Assembly: GCF_022229005.1 (NCBI RefSeq)
Contig: NZ_JAKKFD010000066.1
Span: 62,001 to 126,000, forward strand
Source: Micromonospora trifolii
GTDB lineage: Bacteria > Actinomycetota > Actinomycetes > Mycobacteriales > Micromonosporaceae
DNA: 64,000 nt
Reading direction: 5' to 3'
Part shown: positions 1 through 9,190 of the stretch, piece by piece
Layout of the letters: the number at the start of each line of letters is the position of its first letter
Position numbering within the stretch: the first letter of the stretch is position 1
Notes under the pieces: model-generated
The model's database searches: none
The model's input: the letters and a program-made list of their open reading frames with translations, nothing else
What the model was told of the DNA's origin: nothing
Translations under genes and position numbers: made by a program

Positions 1-374
1 AGTTTGCGACTCATCGTCGTACTCCCACTCTGCGGCGGTGCGCCGCGTCTGCAATCCACGGTAGAAAGGGATGACCACCTCGCCCTCGGTCCCGAGGAGG
101 AGCGGTGACCCGTGGACCCGTAGGTGCTTTACCCGGGCAGCCCCCCGCTGACGCCTCCCGAACCGCCCGGCCGCGCGGGTGGGAGACGGTGGTCGGGTGT
201 TCACGTCCCGGCCCGGGTGGGCGGTGAGCTGGGCGGGTAGGCTGGCTGATCGGCCTTCCACACCCCGGAGGGCCGGCACCCCATACCCCGGACGGTCACG
301 AGCGGGCCCGCCAGACCGGCGGTCACGACCCGGCCGGGTCCCGTACGCCGGGACGACGGCGAGGAAGCGCAGCC
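1..374. other. Upstream region of sdaA with possible minus-strand gene start
   Basis: No complete gene is visible. On the minus strand an open frame runs off the left edge. Its only in-frame GTG start is at position 78, preceded by a GAGGGCGAG purine stretch, and it would encode MVIPFYRGLQTRR and about 13 further residues, so a divergent gene may begin here. A plus-strand frame open from base 1 to a TGA at 106-108 is the competing reading. I recognise neither product. I looked for a glycine riboswitch before the serine dehydratase gene and saw no convincing one. Confidence 0.3.
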
Positions 375-1745
375 ATGATCAGTGTTTTCGACCTCTTCAG
401 CGTCGGTATCGGGCCGTCCAGCTCGCACACGGTGGGGCCGATGCGGGCCGCGCGTACGTTCGTCGGTGGGCTGAAGGCCGACGGGCTGCTCAGCGACACG
501 GCGCGGGTGCAGGCCGAGCTGTTCGGCTCGCTGGGTGCCACCGGGCACGGCCACGGCAGCGGTCCGGCGGTGCTGCTCGGGTTGGCCGGCGAGTCGCCGG
601 AGACTGTCGATACTGACACCGTCGGTCCTCGGGTCGAGCGGATCCGGGCCGAGCGGCGGATCAACATCCTGGCCGCGCACGAGATCGACTTTGACCCGGA
701 TCGGGACCTGACGCTGCACCGCCGCCGGTCGTTGCCGTACCACCCGAACGGGATGACCTTCGTGGCGTACGACGGGGCCGGCGCAGAACTGCGGAGCCGC
801 ACCTACTACTCCGTCGGTGGCGGTTTCGTGGTGGACGAGGCAGCGGCGGGAGCGGACCGGATCAAGCCGGACAACACGGCGGTGCGGTACCCCTTCCTGA
901 CCGGGGCGCAGCTGCTCGACGTCACCACCTCCACCGGCCTGTCGATCAGCGAGGTCATGCTGGCCAACGAGCGTTCCTGGCGCAGCGAGGCGGACATCCG
1001 GGCCGGTCTGCTGGAGATCTGGCGGGTGATGCAGGAGTGCGTGCAGCGCGGCTGCGAGCGGGACGGCGTACTTCCTGGGGGGTTGAAGGTTCGGCGGCGC
1101 GCGGCGGAGCTGCGGCGCGGCCTGGAGGCGGAGGCCGGGTCGGTCGACCCGCTGCACGTGATGGACTGGGTGACGCTGTTCGCGCTCGCTGTCAACGAGG
1201 AGAACGCCGCGGGCGGCCGGGTGGTCACCGCGCCGACAAACGGCGCGGCCGGGATCATTCCGGCGGTGCTGCACTACTACACCCGGTTCGTTCCGGACGC
1301 CGATGACGAGGGTGTGGTGCGGTTCCTGCTGACGGCAGGGGCGATCGGTGTGCTGTTCAAGGAGAACGCGTCGATCTCGGGCGCCGAGGTGGGCTGCCAG
1401 GGTGAGGTCGGTTCGGCGTGCTCGATGGCGGCGGCGGGGTTGGCCGAGGCGCTCGGTGGCACCCCGGAGCAGGTGGAGAACGCTGCCGAGATCGGGATGG
1501 AGCACAACCTCGGGTTGACCTGTGACCCGGTGGGTGGCCTGGTGCAGATCCCCTGCATCGAGCGGAACGCGGTGGCTAGCATCAAGGCGATCACGGCCGC
1601 CCGGCTGGCGCTGCGCGGCGACGGGGTGCACAAGGTGTCGCTGGACAAGGTCATCAAGACCATGCGGGAGACGGGCGCCGACATGAAGGTCAAGTACAAG
1701 GAGACGGCGCGTGGCGGTTTGGCCGTCAACGTGATCGAGTGCTGA
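375..1745 (+). CDS. sdaA: L-serine ammonia-lyase (serine dehydratase), single chain
   Basis: Deaminates L-serine to pyruvate and ammonia in the cytoplasm using a 4Fe-4S cluster. At 456 residues it is the one-chain form, with the regulatory beta-type domain first (about 1-150) and the catalytic alpha domain after it. The three cluster cysteines fit the family pattern: Cys341 in GCQGEVGSAC, Cys383 in LTCDPVGG and Cys394 in IPCIERNA. The N-terminal SSSHTVGPMRAA motif is also typical. The chain ends in a cysteine (IEC), which in characterised homologues reaches into the active site. The ATG has only a weak purine stretch (AGGAAG) upstream. It stands alone, with 71 bp to the next gene, so it is probably its own transcription unit. 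Confidence 0.96.
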   Translation: MISVFDLFSVGIGPSSSHTVGPMRAARTFVGGLKADGLLSDTARVQAELFGSLGATGHGHGSGPAVLLGLAGESPETVDTDTVGPRVERIRAERRINILAAHEIDFDPDRDLTLHRRRSLPYHPNGMTFVAYDGAGAELRSRTYYSVGGGFVVDEAAAGADRIKPDNTAVRYPFLTGAQLLDVTTSTGLSISEVMLANERSWRSEADIRAGLLEIWRVMQECVQRGCERDGVLPGGLKVRRRAAELRRGLEAEAGSVDPLHVMDWVTLFALAVNEENAAGGRVVTAPTNGAAGIIPAVLHYYTRFVPDADDEGVVRFLLTAGAIGVLFKENASISGAEVGCQGEVGSACSMAAAGLAEALGGTPEQVENAAEIGMEHNLGLTCDPVGGLVQIPCIERNAVASIKAITAARLALRGDGVHKVSLDKVIKTMRETGADMKVKYKETARGGLAVNVIEC

Positions 1746-1816
1746 GTCCGGTCGATTCGGGGCAATCGTTCACCGACTGCTAACCTGTCGTCCGTTTCAG
1801 GAGGCGGGAGGCTGCG

Positions 1817-2644
1817 GTGACCTCTGGCGTCGCGGCGTTGTGGTCGCACCGCAACTCGCTGCGCATCCTGGTCAGGCGGGATCTGGCGGTCAAGTACCAG
1901 CAGTCGGTGCTGGGCTACTTCTGGTCGTTGATCGAGCCGCTCGGCATGGGCGCCATCTACTGGTTCGTCTTCGGGGTGCTCTACTCCCGGGACACCGGTC
2001 GGCACCTCGGTGAGGCCGCCGAGTCGTACCCGTTGTTCCTGATCACCGGAATCTTCGCCTGGATGTGGACCAGTTCGGCGCTGAGCGAGGCGACGAACGC
2101 GCTGACCGGCCAGTCCCGGCTGATCACCACGATGAACGTGCCGCGTCAGGTCTTTCCGATCGGCCGGGTCACCGGCCGGTTCGCCGAGTACGCGGCCGGC
2201 CTGCCGATCCTGATTGCCATCGCGGTGATCTACGCGGTGCACGGTCGGATCCACCCCGGCTGGTCGCTGCTCTCCCTGCCGCTGGCGGTGGCCGTTCAGG
2301 CCGTCCTGTTGACCGGGCTCGCCCTGCTGCTCTCCGCGTGGAACGTGCTGATGCGCGACGTGGAACGGTTGATGCGGTTGATCATCCGGGTGCTCTTCTA
2401 TGCCACGCCGATCATCTATCCGCTCAGCCTGGTCCGGGAGTCGGGGCTGCCCGGTTGGTTGAAGGTGGTGTACGAGCTGAACCCGCTGGTCGGGATCTTC
2501 CAGCTGCACCACGCGATCTGGTACCCGGACGAGTTCCCGGACGCCCGGCTGCTCGCCACCACGATCGTCGGCAGTGTGCTGGTGCTGGCTGCCGGTTGGT
2601 GGTCGTTCCGCCGGTTGGAGCCCGCCGTGCTCAAGGAGCTCTGA
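1817..2644 (+). CDS. ABC-2 type polysaccharide/teichoic acid export permease (TagG-like)
   Basis: Membrane half of an ABC exporter that moves lipid-linked wall polymers across the cytoplasmic membrane. The 275 residues hold an amphipathic N-terminus (residues 15-35, RILVRRDLAVKYQQSVLGYF) typical of TagG/Wzm permeases and about six hydrophobic segments. The GTG start follows AGGAGGCGGGAGG. The ATPase gene begins one base after this stop codon, and a CDP-alcohol transferase and a CDP-glycerol-type polymerase follow, so the cargo is probably a polyol-phosphate wall polymer. Assignment to the family is firm; the exact substrate is inferred from context. Confidence 0.9.
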   Translation: MTSGVAALWSHRNSLRILVRRDLAVKYQQSVLGYFWSLIEPLGMGAIYWFVFGVLYSRDTGRHLGEAAESYPLFLITGIFAWMWTSSALSEATNALTGQSRLITTMNVPRQVFPIGRVTGRFAEYAAGLPILIAIAVIYAVHGRIHPGWSLLSLPLAVAVQAVLLTGLALLLSAWNVLMRDVERLMRLIIRVLFYATPIIYPLSLVRESGLPGWLKVVYELNPLVGIFQLHHAIWYPDEFPDARLLATTIVGSVLVLAAGWWSFRRLEPAVLKEL

Positions 2645-2645
2645 C

Positions 2646-3392
2646 GTGGCCGCGCCGATCATCGAGGCGGACGGCCTGGGCATCCGGTTCGTCCGCAACC
2701 GTCGCCGCCAGCTTCGGCTGCGGGAGTTGTTCATCCACCGGGGCGGCCGTGGCGCGTTGCCCGGCCAGTTCTGGCCGCTGCGGGACGTGTCGTTCACCGT
2801 GCAGCCCGGTGAGACCGTCGGAGTGATCGGGCGCAACGGCACCGGCAAGAGCACACTGCTGCGGCTGATCGCCGGGGTGCTCATACCGGATGAGGGCGGC
2901 ATCCGGGTGCACGGCGCCGTGGCGCCGTTGCTGGAGTTGTCCGCCGGTTTCTCCAACGACCTGACCGGGCGGGAGAACCTGCACCTGGTCGGTGGGCTGC
3001 ACGGACTGTCGACGGGCTACCTGAAGCGGCACTTCGACGAGATCGTCGAGTTCGCCGGTGAGCAGGTGGAACGGGCCATCGACACGTCGGTGCGGCACTA
3101 CTCGTCGGGGATGAAGGTGCGGCTGGGCTTCGCGATCATCTCGCACCTGCCGCACCCGATCCTGCTGATGGACGAGGTGACCGCGGTCGGGGACGCGGAG
3201 TTCCGCAAGAAGTGTTACGCGACGATTGATCGTCTGCTCGGGGAGGGGCGCACGCTCGTGCTGGTGTCACACAACGAAAAGGACCTGACCCGGTTCTGCC
3301 GTCGGGGGTTGTACCTCGACGCGGGCCGGTTGACGCTCGACGGCACCATCGCCGAGGCGCTCGACGCGTACCACGCCGCGGTCCCGCGGTGA
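2646..3392 (+). CDS. ABC transporter ATP-binding protein for polysaccharide/teichoic acid export (TagH-like)
   Basis: Energises the permease encoded just upstream. Residues 62-70 form the Walker A motif GRNGTGKST; YSSGMKVRL is the signature and ILLMDEV the Walker B. The variant signature and the N-terminal extension before the first strand match the TagH/Wzt/RfbE subfamily. I chose the GTG one base after the permease stop; a longer frame opens 72 bp earlier but would overlap the permease. At 248 residues it lacks the C-terminal carbohydrate-binding domain of Wzt proteins. The stop overlaps the next GTG (GTGA). Confidence 0.92.
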   Translation: MAAPIIEADGLGIRFVRNRRRQLRLRELFIHRGGRGALPGQFWPLRDVSFTVQPGETVGVIGRNGTGKSTLLRLIAGVLIPDEGGIRVHGAVAPLLELSAGFSNDLTGRENLHLVGGLHGLSTGYLKRHFDEIVEFAGEQVERAIDTSVRHYSSGMKVRLGFAIISHLPHPILLMDEVTAVGDAEFRKKCYATIDRLLGEGRTLVLVSHNEKDLTRFCRRGLYLDAGRLTLDGTIAEALDAYHAAVPR

Positions 3393-5449
3393 CGCTCGCG
3401 ATCGTGCTCGCCGCCGGGACGCCCGCGGCGGGCCTGACCACCGCGACCGGTGAGCCGTTGGCGGACCGGCTGGCCGCCCAGTTGCGCCTGGCCGGGGCGG
3501 ACGAGGTGCGCTTCGCCGCCACCCTCGACGAGCTGACCGACCTGGTCGCCACCGCGACCGCCCCGGTGCTGATCACCGGCACGGACCTGGTCGCGCACAC
3601 CGCCGTCCTGCGGCACCTGGCCACCAGCCCGGTGGGACCCACTGTGGCGCTGGTGCTCGGCGACCCGCCGATCCCCGGTCGGACGGCAGTGCGGGAGGAG
3701 CGCGGGCAGGTGGTCGACGCCGGCGCGTTGGACTCCCTCGACGGCACCGCCACCGGCGTGTTCGGCGGTGCGCTGCGGGTCGGCGTGGACGATCTGCCGA
3801 CCCTCGCGGCCGCCGCCCGGGCCGCCGCGTCGGGGATGCTCCCCGTCGCCGCCCCGATCGGCCCGGCCGGCGACGTGGCGCCGCTGCCGGCGACCCGCGG
3901 GGCCGGGCCCGGGAGGTCGGTCGCTGCCGGCGGCCCTGGATCCGCCGTGGACCGGCTCTTCGCGGGTCTCGCGGCGCTCGGCACCCTGATCTTCGCCCAG
4001 CGGGTACGCCTGCTCGTCGCCCACCGGGTCGAGGACCAGACCGGGCTGACCGCTGCCGAGGCGGCGGTGACGGCAGTCGACGAGGACCGGGCCGAGCTGC
4101 GGCTGTCGGTGAAGGAGAAGGACGACTTCTTCTCCACCTACTTCGTCAGCACCTGGTCGCCGTACGTGGTCCGGCTCTCGGCCCGGCTCCGGCTCACCCC
4201 GACCGGGGTGACGGTGATCTCGGTGCTCTTCGCGCTGGGCGCTGCGGTGCTGTTCGGGGTCGGCGGGCGGCCCGCGTTGGTCGGTGGCGCGGTGCTGCTC
4301 TACCTGGGCTTCGTGCTGGACTGCGTGGATGGCCAGCTGGCCCGCTACACCCGGCACTTCAGCGCCTGGGGTGGCTGGCTGGACACGATGGCGGACCGGG
4401 CCAAGGAGTACCTGGTCTACGCCGGGCTGGGTTTCGGGGTGAGTCACGCCGGGCTGGGCAACGGGTGGGCGCTGGCGATCGCCGCTATGACGTTGCAGAC
4501 CGTCCGGCACATGACCGACACCTGGTACGGGGTGCTGCACGACGAGGCGGCCCGCCGCCCGCGTACGGCGACGAACGCCAGCGGCGGGATCGGCGACCGG
4601 CTCAACGCGGCGTCGACCCGGGTGCAGGCGGACACCGGCTCGGTGTCGTACTGGCTGAAGCGGACAGTGGTCTTCCCGATCGGTGAGCGCTGGGCGTTGA
4701 TCGCGCTGACGGTGGCGCTGTTCAACCCGCTGGTCAGCCTGATCGCCGTGCTGGTCTGGGGGGTGCTGGCGTTCGCGTACACCGGGGCGCTGCGGACGCT
4801 GCGGGCCCGCTGGATGTGGGTGCCGGTGCTGGACACCGTCGATGCCACACTGCACCGCGACGACGGGCCGTTGGCCCGCTGGTTGCCGGTGGTCCGTCCG
4901 ATGGGGCCGCTGACCCTGGCGGTGATCGCCGCGCTCGGCCCGGCGGCGCTGCTGGTCGGGGCGCTGCTGGCTGGCGAGCCCGAGGGGCTGCGCTGGGCGG
5001 TGCCGGTGGCGCTGCTGGTGCTGCTGGTCGGTGGCCTGGGCGCCGGGGCGGCGCACAACGGTCCGCTGGACTGGCTGGTGCCCGCCGCGCTGCGGGCCGC
5101 CGAGTACCTGTTCGCCATCGCGGTCGGGGTGGTCGGTGCGGTGCCCGGCTGGCTGATCTTCGGGTACGTCTTCGTGCTCACCGTGCACCACTACGACCTG
5201 ACCGCCCGGCTGGAGAAGCGGCAGACGGCACCGCCGCTGCACGCGGCGACGCTGGGCTGGGAGGGGCGCTCGGTGCTGCTGGCCCTCGCAGCGATCGCCG
5301 GTATTGTGGGTATCGGACTGGCTACACTCGGTGCGTACCTTCTCGTGGTTTTCGTGGTGAGCGTCGTCCTGGCCTGGTTCGTGCGACCGGCCCGTAGCGC
5401 GCGGGCGTCGGTGGCGCCGGCGGGCGCTGGAGGTGCCGCGCCGCGCTGA
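3389..5449 (+). CDS. Three-part CDP-alcohol phosphatidyltransferase with N-terminal nucleotidyltransferase-like and C-terminal membrane domains
   Basis: The centre carries the complete CDP-alcohol phosphatidyltransferase signature D(x2)DG(x2)AR(x8)G(x3)D(x3)D at residues 311-336 (Asp311, Asp314, Asp332, Asp336), flanked by membrane segments. Such enzymes move a phospho-alcohol from a CDP carrier onto another alcohol. Residues 1-130 start with an IVLAAG-like strand resembling sugar-nucleotidyltransferase folds but lack a clear full active site. Residues from about 460 to 686 form several more membrane helices, which I believe match the actinobacterial DUF5941 family. It overlaps the ATPase gene by 4 bp and precedes the polymerase by 14 bp. 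A role in making or priming the exported wall polymer is inferred; phospholipid synthesis is the alternative. Confidence 0.85.
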   Translation: MTLAIVLAAGTPAAGLTTATGEPLADRLAAQLRLAGADEVRFAATLDELTDLVATATAPVLITGTDLVAHTAVLRHLATSPVGPTVALVLGDPPIPGRTAVREERGQVVDAGALDSLDGTATGVFGGALRVGVDDLPTLAAAARAAASGMLPVAAPIGPAGDVAPLPATRGAGPGRSVAAGGPGSAVDRLFAGLAALGTLIFAQRVRLLVAHRVEDQTGLTAAEAAVTAVDEDRAELRLSVKEKDDFFSTYFVSTWSPYVVRLSARLRLTPTGVTVISVLFALGAAVLFGVGGRPALVGGAVLLYLGFVLDCVDGQLARYTRHFSAWGGWLDTMADRAKEYLVYAGLGFGVSHAGLGNGWALAIAAMTLQTVRHMTDTWYGVLHDEAARRPRTATNASGGIGDRLNAASTRVQADTGSVSYWLKRTVVFPIGERWALIALTVALFNPLVSLIAVLVWGVLAFAYTGALRTLRARWMWVPVLDTVDATLHRDDGPLARWLPVVRPMGPLTLAVIAALGPAALLVGALLAGEPEGLRWAVPVALLVLLVGGLGAGAAHNGPLDWLVPAALRAAEYLFAIAVGVVGAVPGWLIFGYVFVLTVHHYDLTARLEKRQTAPPLHAATLGWEGRSVLLALAAIAGIVGIGLATLGAYLLVVFVVSVVLAWFVRPARSARASVAPAGAGGAAPR

Positions 5450-5463
5450 CGGAGGGCGGCCGG

Positions 5464-7674
5464 ATGACCCTGATCAGCTTCGTGGTGCCGGCCTTCCGGG
5501 TGCAGGGATACCTGCGGGAGTGCCTGGACTCCATCCTCGGTCAGCCGGAGACCGACATCGAGGTGATCGCCGTCGACGACTGCTCGCCGGACGCCAGCGG
5601 CGACATCATCGACGAGTACGCGGCCCGCGACCGGCGGGTCCAGTCGGTCCGGCTGCCGGAGAACGTCGGCCTCGGTCCGGCCCGCAACATCGGGCTGGAC
5701 CGGGCCCTCGGCGAGTACGTGTGGTTCCTCGACGGCGACGACTGGCTGGCTCCGGAGTGCCTGACCGAGGTCGCCGAGCGCCTGCGGGTCACCCGTCCGG
5801 ACGTCCTGCTGGTCGACCATGTCCGCACCCACTGGAACGACACCGCCACCCGCAGCGCGATGGCCGAGGTGTTTCCGGAGTCGCCGGGCCCGGGCACCTT
5901 CCGGCTGCGGGACCGGCCGCAGGCGATGCACCTGCTGCACACCGCGTGGAACCGGCTGGTCCGTCGGGAGTTCCTCGCCGATTTGGGGCTGCGCTTCGCG
6001 CCCGGCTGGTACGAGGACGTCTCGTTCAGCTACCCGGTGCTGATGGCCGCGCACCGGATCGGCGTACTGGATCGGGTCTGCGTCAACTACCGCCAACGCC
6101 GTGCCGGCGCGATCACTCGGACCCGGGGTGACCGGCACTTCGAGGTCTTTCCGCAGTGGCACCGGGTCTTCCACCTGATGGATTCGTGGGGGTCGGCGAC
6201 GGAGGCCCTGCGGCCGGCGGTCTTCGAACGGATGATCTGGCACTACCTGACAGTGCTCGGCAACGGTCAGCGGATCGCGCCGGAGCTGCGGGAGGCGTTC
6301 TTCGCGCAGATCACCGCCGACTACGAGCGCTGGCTGCCGCCCGGCGGCTATCCGGTGCCGGACGGGGTCGAGGGGATCAAGCACAAGCTTGTCGCCTCGG
6401 GTCGGTGGCGCACCTTCAGCGCGTTGCGGGCCGCCAGCCGGGCCCGCGACGCCGCCCGTCGGCACACCCGCACCGCCCGGCGCACTGTCGGCCCGGCCGC
6501 CCGGCGCGGTGCCCGGCTGACCCGCGACGGGCTGTTGCGCGAGTACTACCGGGCCGAGATGCGGCGGCCGGTCGACCCGACGCTCGCTGTTTACGCGGCG
6601 TACTGGTACCGGGGTTACTCCTGCAACCCGGCCGCCATCTACGAGGTCGCCCGCCGGTTGGCGCCGGGGGTGCGCGGGGTGTGGGTGGTGCGACGGGACC
6701 GGGTGGACACCGTGCCGGCCGGGGTGGAGTACGTGGTGGCCGGCACGCCGGCGTACTACCGGGTGCTCGCCCGCGCCCGATGGTTGGTCAACAACGTCAA
6801 CTTTCCGGACTTCGTCCGCAAGCGACCGGAACAGGTGCACGTGCAGACCCACCACGGCACGCCGGTCAAGGTGATGGGGCTGGATCAGCAGCGCTACCCG
6901 ATCGGCGCGGGCCGGATGGACTTCGCCGGGCTGCTGCGCCGGGTGGACCGCTGGGACTACAGCGTCAGCGCCAACAGCTTCTCCACCCAGATGTGGGACC
7001 GGGCGTACCCGGCCACGTACACCACGCTGGAGGTGGGGTACCCGCGCAACGACCGCCTGGTCACCGCCGGCCCGGACGAGGTGCGCCGACTCCGCGCGGA
7101 GTTCGGCCTCGACCCCGACGAGCAGGTCGTCCTGTACGCCCCGACGCACCGCGAGCACCTGCCCGGCCACCGGCCGCCGTTCGACCCGGACCGGTTCGTC
7201 CAGGCGCTGGGTGACTCGGGCCGGTTGTTGATGCGCAGCCACTACTTCCACGACCGTGATCGACGTCCTGGCCAGCCGAAGGACTGGGAGCGGGTCCGTG
7301 ACGTCAGCGGCCATCAGCGGGTGGAGGATCTCTATCTGGTGGCGGACGTGCTGGTCACCGACTACTCGTCGGCCATGTTCGACTATGCAGTTCTGGACCG
7401 GCCGATCGTGCTCTACACCCCGGACTGGGAGGCGTACCGACTGGCCCGGGGGGTCTACTTCGACGTCACCGCCGAACCGCCGGGCGCGGTAGCCTCCACT
7501 TTCGCCGACCTGCTCGACCTGTTCCGTACCGACGGGGTGCGCTCGGACGCGGCGGTGAAGGCCCGCGAGCATTTCCGGGCCCGGTTCTGCACGTTGGACG
7601 ACGGGCGGGCGGCGGAGCGGGTGGTGCGGCAGGTGTTCCTCGGTGAGCCGGGCGAGCGGTCCACGCGCTGCTGA
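5464..7674 (+). CDS. Bifunctional GT2 glycosyltransferase / CDP-glycerol:glycerophosphate glycerophosphotransferase
   Basis: A fusion of two wall-polymer enzymes in 736 residues. The N-terminal 300 residues are a family 2 glycosyltransferase: SFVVPAFRVQGYLREC at the start and the acidic FLDGDDWL motif with Asp90, Asp92 and Asp93. The C-terminal half (about 370-730) is a CDP-glycerol glycerophosphotransferase of the TagB/TagF group, shown by QTHHGTPVK (His463-His464), YAPTHRE and the late VTDYSSAMFDYA. An Arg/Ala-rich linker joins them. It has a strong GGAGGGCGG site before the ATG and is last in the block with the TagGH exporter. It likely builds a glycosylated polyol-phosphate chain; the repeating unit cannot be read from sequence. 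Confidence 0.92.
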   Translation: MTLISFVVPAFRVQGYLRECLDSILGQPETDIEVIAVDDCSPDASGDIIDEYAARDRRVQSVRLPENVGLGPARNIGLDRALGEYVWFLDGDDWLAPECLTEVAERLRVTRPDVLLVDHVRTHWNDTATRSAMAEVFPESPGPGTFRLRDRPQAMHLLHTAWNRLVRREFLADLGLRFAPGWYEDVSFSYPVLMAAHRIGVLDRVCVNYRQRRAGAITRTRGDRHFEVFPQWHRVFHLMDSWGSATEALRPAVFERMIWHYLTVLGNGQRIAPELREAFFAQITADYERWLPPGGYPVPDGVEGIKHKLVASGRWRTFSALRAASRARDAARRHTRTARRTVGPAARRGARLTRDGLLREYYRAEMRRPVDPTLAVYAAYWYRGYSCNPAAIYEVARRLAPGVRGVWVVRRDRVDTVPAGVEYVVAGTPAYYRVLARARWLVNNVNFPDFVRKRPEQVHVQTHHGTPVKVMGLDQQRYPIGAGRMDFAGLLRRVDRWDYSVSANSFSTQMWDRAYPATYTTLEVGYPRNDRLVTAGPDEVRRLRAEFGLDPDEQVVLYAPTHREHLPGHRPPFDPDRFVQALGDSGRLLMRSHYFHDRDRRPGQPKDWERVRDVSGHQRVEDLYLVADVLVTDYSSAMFDYAVLDRPIVLYTPDWEAYRLARGVYFDVTAEPPGAVASTFADLLDLFRTDGVRSDAAVKAREHFRARFCTLDDGRAAERVVRQVFLGEPGERSTRC

Positions 7675-7798
7675 TCGCCGCTTCTGTCGTGTAATGGCAG
7701 TGTCATCGATCGAACATGAGACGTTTACCCGATGTCACAAACCCATGATCCTGGTCACAGTCTTGTGGGGTTCGGCCGACGCGCTGAGGGGGAAGACG

Positions 7799-9097
7799 GT
7801 GAGCACCGTCACGCTCAAGGATGTGACCAAGGTTTTCCGGGATGGCACGCTGGCCGTCGACAGCGTCAATCTCGATGTGAACGACGGCGAGTTCATGGTG
7901 CTGCTTGGGCCGTCCGGGTGCGGCAAGTCGACAGTGCTGCGAATGATCGCCGGGTTGGAGGAACCGACCACCGGAGCGGTCATGCTCGACGGGGAGTTGG
8001 CGAACGACCTCCCCCCACGGGACCGCAAGATCGCCATGGTCTTCCAGGACTTCGCCCTCTACCCGCACATGACCGTCGGCGACAACATCGCCTTTCCGCT
8101 GCGGCTCGCCGGGGTCGAGCCCGAGCCGCGGGGCGAGCGGGTCAGCGACGTGGCGAGCGCGCTGGGCATCGGTGACGTGCTCGCCCGCAAGCCGGGTCAG
8201 CTCTCCGGCGGGCAACGGCAGCGGGTGGCCATGGGCCGCGCGATCGTCCGCCGGCCGGGCCTGTTCCTGATGGACGAGCCGCTGTCCAACCTGGACAGCG
8301 GCCTGCGGGCCGAGTTGCGCGCGGAGATCTCCGGCCTGACCCGCGAGCTGGGCGTCACCACCGTCTACGTCACGCACGACCAGGCCGAGGCGCTCACCAT
8401 GGCCGACCGGGTGGCCATCATGCGCCGCGGCGTGCTCCAGGACGTGGGCACACCGACCCAGGTGTACGGCCGACCGGCGACGCTCTACGTGGCGGCGTTC
8501 CTGGGCAGCCCACGGATGAACCTGCTGGAGGCGTCGGTCTACGTCCATCTCGACCGGTACGTCACGCTCAACCTCGGCGACCAGTCGCTCTACCTGCCCT
8601 GGAACGACATCCGCAGTCGGGCGGTGGCGCACTACCACGGTGAGCGGATCGTGGTCGGCATGCGGGCCGAGGCGCTCACCCCTGTCGCACCGGACAGCCC
8701 CGGCGACGTGCTGCGCGGGCGGATCCGTTACCTGGAGCATCACGGACACGAGTCATTGGCGTTCCTCGACATCGGCGCGACAGCGATCGTGGTCGACGAG
8801 ATGGGCGCGCCGCAGGAGACGCCGCCGGTCGGCCAGCGCGGCCTGCGCCGGTTCGGCTCGGTGATGCAGCGGCTCACCGGCAAGCCGGTGGACCCGCAGG
8901 AGGCCCCGGCCAGTGGCGTCCAGACCAGCGTGCTCCCCGACCCGGGCCGGCACCACCGGCGCCCGGCGGAGCTGGCGGTGCGGCTGGCGCCGTACCCGGC
9001 GGTCAGCGCCGGCCACCCGCTCGCCGTCTCGGTACGGATGGACGCCCTGCACTTCTTCGACGAGCGCGGCGACCGGATCGACGTGGGTTGGCGCTGA
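7799..9097 (+). CDS. ABC transporter ATP-binding protein, MalK/UgpC type, without adjacent permeases
   Basis: Shared-type ATPase of carbohydrate importers. Residues 37-45 are Walker A GPSGCGKST, LSGGQRQRVAMGRA is the signature, LFLMDEPLSNLD the Walker B, and VTHDQAEALTMADR the switch histidine region. A TOBE regulatory domain fills the C-terminal third. I chose the GTG giving VSTVTLKDV after GGGGGAAG; an upstream extension of 52 residues is unlike the family. At 432 residues it is longer than MalK (about 370) because of a polar insert near 345-380. No binding protein or permease lies beside it, so it probably serves sugar importers encoded elsewhere, as MsiK does in Streptomyces. Confidence 0.9.
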   Translation: MSTVTLKDVTKVFRDGTLAVDSVNLDVNDGEFMVLLGPSGCGKSTVLRMIAGLEEPTTGAVMLDGELANDLPPRDRKIAMVFQDFALYPHMTVGDNIAFPLRLAGVEPEPRGERVSDVASALGIGDVLARKPGQLSGGQRQRVAMGRAIVRRPGLFLMDEPLSNLDSGLRAELRAEISGLTRELGVTTVYVTHDQAEALTMADRVAIMRRGVLQDVGTPTQVYGRPATLYVAAFLGSPRMNLLEASVYVHLDRYVTLNLGDQSLYLPWNDIRSRAVAHYHGERIVVGMRAEALTPVAPDSPGDVLRGRIRYLEHHGHESLAFLDIGATAIVVDEMGAPQETPPVGQRGLRRFGSVMQRLTGKPVDPQEAPASGVQTSVLPDPGRHHRRPAELAVRLAPYPAVSAGHPLAVSVRMDALHFFDERGDRIDVGWR

Positions 9098-9190
9098 CGA
9101 CGTCCCCGGGCGGGGTGGCGGGCCCACTATCCGGTGCCCTACCGTCTCCCCACCAGTCCACTGTGAAACACCACCGAGAGGGGTGCACCC

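Noticed and set aside
200..374. Glycine riboswitch before the serine dehydratase gene
   Set aside because: The tandem aptamer core could not be recognised.
375..1745. Toxin-antitoxin reading for the MT0933-type gene elsewhere in the window extended to neighbours
   Set aside because: Neither this nor any other gene near 16343-16525 looks like a toxin, so a TA pair is not supported.
3215..5242. 675-residue minus-strand ORF opposite the CDP-alcohol transferase
   Set aside because: Shadow with Gln/His/Arg-rich composition; the plus-strand gene carries a complete enzyme signature.
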